This document shows positions 16,296 through 20,698 of a DNA stretch of 20,698 bases, in pieces (the stretch's first letter is position 1; every line of letters begins with the position of its first letter). The DNA comes from JAZNGX01 sp045576675 (GTDB lineage Bacteria; Bacillota; Clostridia; Monoglobales; Firm-18). The notes beneath the pieces are model-generated. The model was not told the DNA's origin. It saw only the letters and a list, made by a program, of their open reading frames with translations, and searched no databases. Position numbers and translations under genes: made by a program. The DNA lies in NCBI GenBank assembly GCA_045576675.1, contig JAZNGX010000116.1, positions 1 through 20,698 of the forward strand, given 5' to 3'.

Positions 16296-17708
16296 TTATT
16301 CTGTATAAAAAGTATAATGATACCAATTGTCGAGCATATTGTACTCTGCCCACGAAAGCTCCCAGCCAAATATATCGCAGAAAACGGCACTGTTAACATA
16401 TGAAATGCCATCCTCTTCAATCACGGTACCCATAAAATGCTCAATTTCGTCTGCATAAACCTTGTTTGAACCAACTGTAAGCTTCAGCTGTTTAAACGTC
16501 GGGAAATATTCACATTCAGCGGTAATTACACCATTGTTATAGCTTATTGCAACAGTTTCACCGTAAGCTGCATCCAGCGTCTGACGAAGCGGAACGTAAA
16601 GATTCCCATCAATCATCATAAGCTTGCTGCAACTTTCGCTAACATAATAGTTTGGATAAGTTACCTCGGGCAAATACTCGTATTCCTGCTCAGCCATTTC
16701 ATATTCAGGTATAAAGTCTGACATTTCAATGGTATTTTCAGCAGTCAGTTTCGGGAATGTAACCTTGGTACTTCCAACCTTTGAAATTTCTGATTTCGCT
16801 GTAATTGTAAAATCAAGCAATCCGTTTGAGCTATAAGCCCATTCTTCACCTGTTGCAGCTTTATAAATCTCTGAAATGTCAACCGAGATATCAATACTTT
16901 CTTCTGCCTTTGTTATCTTGCCGTTTCTTGTGGTGTATGTGCAAACAAATCCGTTTTCGCCAAGCAGTTTCCATCCTTTAACAGAAGGTAAGTATTCCAA
17001 TGGGTTATAGATTCCGCCAACTATTCCTATTGATTTGTATATTTCTTCTGATTTTTCATAAACACAACTTAAAACTTCATCAAGATATGATGTGAAGCTT
17101 TCATTATCAAATTTAATCGTATATCTGCTTCCCGATTTTTCAATATCTGCATATTTAACCAATATACCCATTGTTTGTTTTGTTATATCAGATATATACT
17201 CTTTATTGTAAAACGCTTTAATCATTTCTGCGACTTCAACACTGTCCAAAAGATTCATTTTAAAATATTTATTCATTATCGGAAGTGAATAGATATATTC
17301 CATTACAGGCTGTTCTGCAGAAAAATCAACATTCATCCACATACCCATTTTTGAATTGACACCAATGTTCAGGTTAGTATTTACATCTACATTCTGTACG
17401 CTGTCTAATGTCAAGCCCACCTTCATTTTTTTATAATCGTCGCTTATGTCAGCCTGAACAGTGGCTTTGCCATCATATGACAACAGTGTCTTTAACAAAG
17501 AATTCAAATCAACAAAAGCTTCGATTTCTTCAGGACTCTCAAGCTCTTCCAGAAGTGCCACAATGCTCTCACTGCTGTCAAAAGTAATTGATATACTTGA
17601 AGTTGTAGTCGCATTTGTAACAGGCTTTGTTAAAAACTCAGGGACATCTGCAAAAACGCACACTGTCATAATTAACATTGCCAGAATTAGTGATATTGCT
17701 TTTTTCAT
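16296..17708 (-). CDS. Secreted protein with C-terminal copper amine oxidase-like (stalk) domain
   Basis: The 470-residue protein has a clear signal peptide (MKKAISLILA then MLIMTVCVFA, probable cleavage after Ala20), so it is exported; there is no lipobox cysteine and no C-terminal anchor. Residues about 366-454 (DGNLYVPLRQTLDA, then the WELSW segment) match the copper-amine-oxidase N-terminal-like repeat common on clostridial surface proteins; it is a structural stalk domain, not an oxidase. Residues 30-330 are beta-rich with conserved-looking GxWMNVDFS and KGWKLLGENGFVCTY segments, and I do not recognise their family. AAGGGGGA precedes the ATG. It appears to be a single-gene unit between the nagA/kinase operon terminator and the regulator promoter. 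The function is unknown; a wall-associated or ligand-binding role is a guess. Confidence 0.75.
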   Translation of the reverse strand: MKKAISLILAMLIMTVCVFADVPEFLTKPVTNATTTSSISITFDSSESIVALLEELESPEEIEAFVDLNSLLKTLLSYDGKATVQADISDDYKKMKVGLTLDSVQNVDVNTNLNIGVNSKMGMWMNVDFSAEQPVMEYIYSLPIMNKYFKMNLLDSVEVAEMIKAFYNKEYISDITKQTMGILVKYADIEKSGSRYTIKFDNESFTSYLDEVLSCVYEKSEEIYKSIGIVGGIYNPLEYLPSVKGWKLLGENGFVCTYTTRNGKITKAEESIDISVDISEIYKAATGEEWAYSSNGLLDFTITAKSEISKVGSTKVTFPKLTAENTIEMSDFIPEYEMAEQEYEYLPEVTYPNYYVSESCSKLMMIDGNLYVPLRQTLDAAYGETVAISYNNGVITAECEYFPTFKQLKLTVGSNKVYADEIEHFMGTVIEEDGISYVNSAVFCDIFGWELSWAEYNMLDNWYHYTFYTE

Positions 17709-17732
17709 TTTTATTCCCCCTTTGTTACTTAT

Positions 17733-17761
17733 ATACTATCATATATTTTACCATAAGTAAA
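17733..17761 (-). promoter_or_regulatory. Possible promoter of the secreted-protein gene
   Basis: TTTACT (17756-17761), a 17-bp spacer and TAGTAT (17733-17738) preceded by TGA form a moderate extended -10 promoter. It would start about 18 nt upstream of the ATG, with the AAGGGGGA site between. The surroundings are very AT-rich, so chance matches are likely. Confidence 0.45.
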
Positions 17762-17768
17762 TAGTTTT

Positions 17769-17802
17769 CAAAAAAGTAAAGCAGATGCGTTAACATCTGC
17801 TT
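17769..17802 (-). terminator. Terminator of the nagA/kinase operon
   Basis: Minus-strand arms AAGCAGATG (right arm at 17794-17802) and CATCTGCTT (17779-17787) form a 9-bp stem with a 6-nt loop, followed by UUUACUUUUUU. It lies 7 bp beyond the kinase stop. Confidence 0.85.
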
Positions 17803-17809
17803 ATAACTC

Positions 17810-19177
17810 TTATTTTATTTTTGGTAAGCTTGCTGCTGCAACAGACTGACCTACTCTTCTTGCTTTTTCATCAGGAATGTGAAGTTCAATCTTGTTATAT
17901 AGCTCAGGGAACTCTTCTTCAAGCACCTTGTTTGCCTGTGATAAAAGAATTGTTCCGCCCTTACCGCTTGTTACTCTGCCCATAATAAGCACGTGCTTAA
18001 TATCATAAAACATTGAATAATAAGCAATTGTATAACCAAAGTATGTACCCATTGTTTCATATATATCTGCGGCACGGCTGTCATCCTGCTCCATTAATCC
18101 CTGAACAACCTTAAGCTTTTCTGCAGGAGAAAGCGACTCATCAAGCTCTATTCCTGCCTTTGGTGCAAGCTTTATAACAGCGTCCTGTGAAAAATACTTA
18201 ACACCGCAACCATAATCGCCGCTCCATTCGTCAACCATTGCACCCTTGTTAAAGTCTACAGGTACAAATGCAAGCTCATTAAGCCAGCCTGTAATATTAC
18301 CATCCTTGTCAACATAGCCTGCAGCTTCGCTTGTTCCCATTGCAACGCCAAGAACATTGTTGTCCTCAAGGCTCATTGCGCCTGCAAGAGCAGTAACGTC
18401 ACCGTCATTTGCAACCTCAACCGGTACATCACCGATTTCCTTTGCAACATCAAGATACATAGTTTTAACGTGCTTTTCAAAATCCTCGTCTGACACCTTT
18501 AAAAACAATGATGCAACCATTATTTTGTTGTCTATATAAACACCGGCTGATGAAACACCAATAGCATCAACTCTCGGCATATGTGATGCTGCGGTCTTCA
18601 TTGCATTCAAAATTCCCTCGTAATGATATTTCGGGTCACTCTGAAGCTTCGGGAACCATACAACCTCTTCTGAAAAAACAGTTTCGCCGTTAACAACAGC
18701 AGATACCTTGCGGTCACTTCCACCTGCATCAAAGCCGATTCTGCAGCCATCAAGATGACGGCCTACGGGTGATGAAACATCATTTTCCTTTGGTGCATCA
18801 GCTAAGTTTTCAACATAAATTACTTCAAAAGGTTTTTCATAAACACGAGCCATAAAATTAAAATCAAATTCTCTTGCACCGCCAACTCTGTAATCATCGG
18901 CAATACGCTCGTAAATATTTTTTGAGCCCGCAATATAAACCTTATAACCACCTTTTGCCCACAATAAGGTTTTTATAATTCTTTCGGCAATTTCGTAATT
19001 TTCTTCATCGTGACCTGTGTTTTCCTTAAAAACATCAAGCTTGTAAACTGCAACAAGTCCGTTATTTCTTTCAACTGAAATAATAACCTCCTGTGAGTCT
19101 GCTTTTTCAACAGCAGCCTTAAAGTCGTTTACAACCTTTACCATTGGCATAAATTCCGGTTCAAGCTTTGCTATCAT
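17810..19177 (-). CDS. ROK-like sugar kinase/ASKHA protein with N-terminal extension
   Basis: From about residue 148 the protein has the ASKHA fold of ROK-type sugar kinases: phosphate-1 loop GFDAGGSDRK (150-159), VANDGD with the presumed catalytic Asp (near 258-262), phosphate-2 GVAMGTSEAAGY (279-290), and an adenosine-type segment LIMGRVTSGKGG (399-410). Numbering is from the upstream ATG. I do not see the ROK zinc motif, so this is a divergent member. The first ~145 residues are an extra domain I do not recognise (FNFMARVYEKPFEVIYVENL near its end). I chose the ATG at 19177, 7 nt after GGAG. An ATG at 19183 overlaps the nagA stop but is only one base from that site. Coupling to nagA suggests phosphorylation of an amino sugar such as GlcNAc; the substrate is inference. 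Confidence 0.75.
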   Translation of the reverse strand: MIAKLEPEFMPMVKVVNDFKAAVEKADSQEVIISVERNNGLVAVYKLDVFKENTGHDEENYEIAERIIKTLLWAKGGYKVYIAGSKNIYERIADDYRVGGAREFDFNFMARVYEKPFEVIYVENLADAPKENDVSSPVGRHLDGCRIGFDAGGSDRKVSAVVNGETVFSEEVVWFPKLQSDPKYHYEGILNAMKTAASHMPRVDAIGVSSAGVYIDNKIMVASLFLKVSDEDFEKHVKTMYLDVAKEIGDVPVEVANDGDVTALAGAMSLEDNNVLGVAMGTSEAAGYVDKDGNITGWLNELAFVPVDFNKGAMVDEWSGDYGCGVKYFSQDAVIKLAPKAGIELDESLSPAEKLKVVQGLMEQDDSRAADIYETMGTYFGYTIAYYSMFYDIKHVLIMGRVTSGKGGTILLSQANKVLEEEFPELYNKIELHIPDEKARRVGQSVAAASLPKIK

Positions 19178-19179
19178 AT

Positions 19180-20325
19180 TCATTCTCCTTTATATCTTAT
19201 TTCTCCGCCAAGTATAGTCATAGCTACGTTAAGCTTTTCATCAGCAATCATAAAATCTGCACGTTTGCCAACTTCAATTGAGCCGATTTCCTTGTCCTCA
19301 CCCAAAGCCACTGCAGGATTTAATGATGCACAGGCAACTGCCTCGTATAATTCAAGATCAGAATTTTCGTATAAGTTGCGTACTGCCTCGTTAAGCTTTA
19401 GCACACTGCCTGCAATTGTTCCGTCAGGCATAAGGCATTTTATACCTTCCTTATGTACAGGCTGACCGCCAAGCGTATAATCACCGTCAGGCATACCACC
19501 TGCTCTTATACAATCTGTGATAAGGCATAGCTTATCGCCCTTGATTTTTGCAATAAGTCCGAAAAGTCCTTTGTTAACGTGGAAGGTATCTGCAATAAGC
19601 TCTGTGCTTACATTATCAGCAGCAAGTGCCGCACCTACAACGCCGGGGCTTCTGTGTGACAAAGCTGTCATAGCATTAAAAAGATGAGTAGTGTGTCTTA
19701 CGCCTTTTTGTATGCCAAAATTTGCCTCGTCAAAGCTTGCATCGGTATGACCCATTGAAACAAGAACATCGGTATCTTTTGTAACCTTTTCGATACACTC
19801 CAATGCACCGTCAACTTCAGGTGCAACAGTAAAAAGTTTAACAATATCCGAATGTTTTTTAATAAAATCAGCATCAGGCCTTAGTATATGCTCTTCAGCC
19901 TGAGCACCTTTTTTTGCTGAGTTTATAAACGGCCCCTCGCTGTTAACTCCAAGAATTCTCGCACCGTAGTATTTACCGCTGTTTTTTATTTTTCTGACAC
20001 TGTCAAACGCCGCTTCAATTTCAGCCTTTGAAACTGTCATAGTTGTCGGACACCAGGCAGTAACTCCGTTTTGAATAATACCCTCTGCCATAAGCTCAAT
20101 GCCTTCGCAGTCACCGTCAGATACATCTGCACCAAGATAGCCGTGAATATGCATATCAACAAGACCGGGTGATACATATTTTCCTTTAGCATCAATAACC
20201 TCATAATCAGATAAATTTATTTCATCAATTGCTGCTATTTTTTCGATTTTTTCATCAAAAATGACAGCCAGATTTTCAGCAATTCCATCTTTTAAAATAA
20301 CCTTGCCGTTAATAATACACTTCAT
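19180..20325 (-). CDS. nagA: N-acetylglucosamine-6-phosphate deacetylase
   Basis: NagA removes acetate from GlcNAc-6-P to give GlcN-6-P, the entry step for amino-sugar catabolism and wall recycling. The 381 residues match the amidohydrolase family: metal-binding HIH (59-61), Glu130 in NSEGPF, His193 in MGHTD, His214 in THLFNAM, and the catalytic Asp271 in ITDCIRAGG. These align with the metal ligands and catalytic Asp of E. coli NagA. The start is an ATG with AAGGGGG about 8 nt upstream and a good promoter beyond it. The gene is followed almost without gap by the kinase gene, and the operon ends at the terminator after that. NagB, which would use the product, is not in this window. Confidence 0.95.
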   Translation of the reverse strand: MKCIINGKVILKDGIAENLAVIFDEKIEKIAAIDEINLSDYEVIDAKGKYVSPGLVDMHIHGYLGADVSDGDCEGIELMAEGIIQNGVTAWCPTTMTVSKAEIEAAFDSVRKIKNSGKYYGARILGVNSEGPFINSAKKGAQAEEHILRPDADFIKKHSDIVKLFTVAPEVDGALECIEKVTKDTDVLVSMGHTDASFDEANFGIQKGVRHTTHLFNAMTALSHRSPGVVGAALAADNVSTELIADTFHVNKGLFGLIAKIKGDKLCLITDCIRAGGMPDGDYTLGGQPVHKEGIKCLMPDGTIAGSVLKLNEAVRNLYENSDLELYEAVACASLNPAVALGEDKEIGSIEVGKRADFMIADEKLNVAMTILGGEIRYKGE

Positions 20326-20355
20326 ATCTTATCCCCCTTTTTGTCTTATATTTTG

Positions 20356-20384
20356 ATAATATCACAGCATATCAGTTAACGCAA
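20356..20384 (-). promoter_or_regulatory. Extended -10 promoter of the nagA operon
   Basis: TTGCGT (20379-20384), a 17-bp spacer and TATTAT (20356-20361) preceded by TGA form a sigma-A promoter with an extended -10. The -35 is weak, which suits an activated or regulated promoter. It starts about 25 nt upstream of the ATG. Confidence 0.75.
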
Positions 20385-20399
20385 CCACCGTGACCAATA

Positions 20400-20430
20400 G
20401 TACAACAATTACGTCATTTTGTGCAACAAT
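20400..20430 (-). promoter_or_regulatory. Direct repeats upstream of the nagA promoter
   Basis: GTACAACAAT (20400-20409) and GTGCAACAAT (20421-20430) are direct repeats, start to start 21 bp, about two helical turns. They lie just upstream of the weak -35 box, where an activator would bind. No named operator consensus is recognised. Confidence 0.45.
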
Positions 20431-20432
20431 GC

Positions 20433-20457
20433 AAAAAGCTATCCCGACGGATAGCTT
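20433..20457 (-). terminator. Rho-independent terminator upstream of nagA
   Basis: AAGCTATCC (right arm 20449-20457 as read on the minus strand) and GGATAGCTT (20436-20444) form a 9-bp stem with a 4-nt loop, ending in a U run. It would stop transcripts arriving from the right, keeping nagA under its own promoter. No intact gene is seen between it and the next terminator at 20576-20609. Confidence 0.65.
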
Positions 20458-20575
20458 CAAACTGTCGAAAAAGTCGGTTAACCGCAAGCATTTTTAATAT
20501 TTTTATATTTGTTGGGTGTGACATATTCGATACACTACCCAAGTAATAGTAATATAAAAAAAACAATTAGCATCA

Positions 20576-20609
20576 AAAACCGCTGAAACTTTTAGTTTTC
20601 AGCGGTTTT
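20576..20609. terminator. Bidirectional-looking terminator hairpin
   Basis: AAAACCGCTGAAA (20576-20588) pairs over 13 bp with 20597-20609 around an 8-nt loop. Reading the minus strand, the stem ends in GGTTTTT, a fair U run, so it likely serves a gene lying to the right of the window. The stretch 20458-20575 between it and the next hairpin has only short frames. Confidence 0.75.
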
Positions 20610-20698
20610 ATGCTTGCTTTCGTCCAACGCAAGCTCTACCGTATACTCATACGCCTACGAGCTTGTGTTGAACAAATTCACCTTTCTTTTTCAACGTC
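20610..20698 (-). other. Right-edge long hairpin with degenerate coding-like tail
   Basis: TCCAACGCAAGCTC (20623-20636) pairs with 20659-20672 over about 12-13 of 14 positions, with an inner CGTAT/ATACG hairpin (20640-20653). In one minus-strand frame the DNA before the terminator reads VELALDESKHKTAEN then stop, which looks protein-like, but a TAG lies only about 20 codons upstream. It could be a decayed gene end or a dispersed repeat; the window ends before this can be settled. Confidence 0.35.

Noticed and set aside
16296..17708. Copper amine oxidase enzyme
   Set aside because: Only the small N-terminal-like stalk domain is present; there is no catalytic oxidase domain, so no amine oxidase activity is implied.
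20432..20539. Small minus-strand frame of about 35 codons beginning MSHPTNIKIL
   Set aside because: No ribosome binding site, and it runs through a terminator hairpin; more likely non-coding or repeat sequence.
1..20698. CRISPR, prophage, transposon or defence system
   Set aside because: No spaced short repeats, integrase, transposase, restriction or nuclease-effector genes were seen on either strand; the genes are mostly recognisable housekeeping and metabolic types.

Overview
The window looks like the chromosome of a low-GC Gram-positive anaerobe of the Clostridia type. The evidence is a long-form PolC replicase, an MEP isoprenoid pathway, a SpoVB/MurJ-type flippase, strong AGGAGG-like ribosome binding sites and AT-rich codon use. 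Almost everything is ordinary chromosomal gene content. I see no phage, transposase, CRISPR array, toxin-antitoxin pair, rRNA or tRNA. I did not find a convincing undescribed multi-gene system; the interest is in regulatory DNA, RNA structure and a few odd proteins.

Region 1 (1-13150, minus strand) is a long, tightly packed operon read right to left: frr, uppS, cdsA, dxr, rseP, ispG, polC, an RNase M5-like Toprim gene, then a SpoVB/MurJ-like flippase. Gaps are a few bases or the genes overlap, and several Shine-Dalgarno sites overlap the preceding gene's stop. The products link translation recycling, undecaprenyl and phospholipid precursor synthesis (dxr and ispG make isoprenoid units, uppS the carrier, cdsA CDP-diacylglycerol), intramembrane proteolysis, replication and lipid-linked precursor flipping. 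After a 180-bp structured intergenic region comes ruvB, which ends at a good terminator at the left edge.

Region 2 (13150-16300): a divergent promoter drives a D-2-hydroxyacid (glycerate/hydroxypyruvate type) dehydrogenase on the plus strand. It converges on a two-gene minus-strand operon, an RpiR/SIS regulator followed by an MFS (possibly organophosphate-type) transporter, across a strong shared hairpin terminator. The regulator has a near-consensus promoter, with a perfect 16-bp inverted repeat touching its -10 box; this is the clearest operator candidate in the window.

Region 3 (16300-20698): a secreted protein of unknown function with a C-terminal copper-amine-oxidase-like (stalk) domain, then the operon nagA plus an ROK-like sugar kinase with an unusual N-terminal extension. 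nagA has a good extended -10 promoter with two direct repeats 21 bp apart upstream of it. The last ~370 bp carry no intact gene but hold two terminators and a long hairpin. Amino-sugar (cell wall) salvage is the likely theme of region 3, and possibly of the RpiR/MFS pair, but that link is inference.
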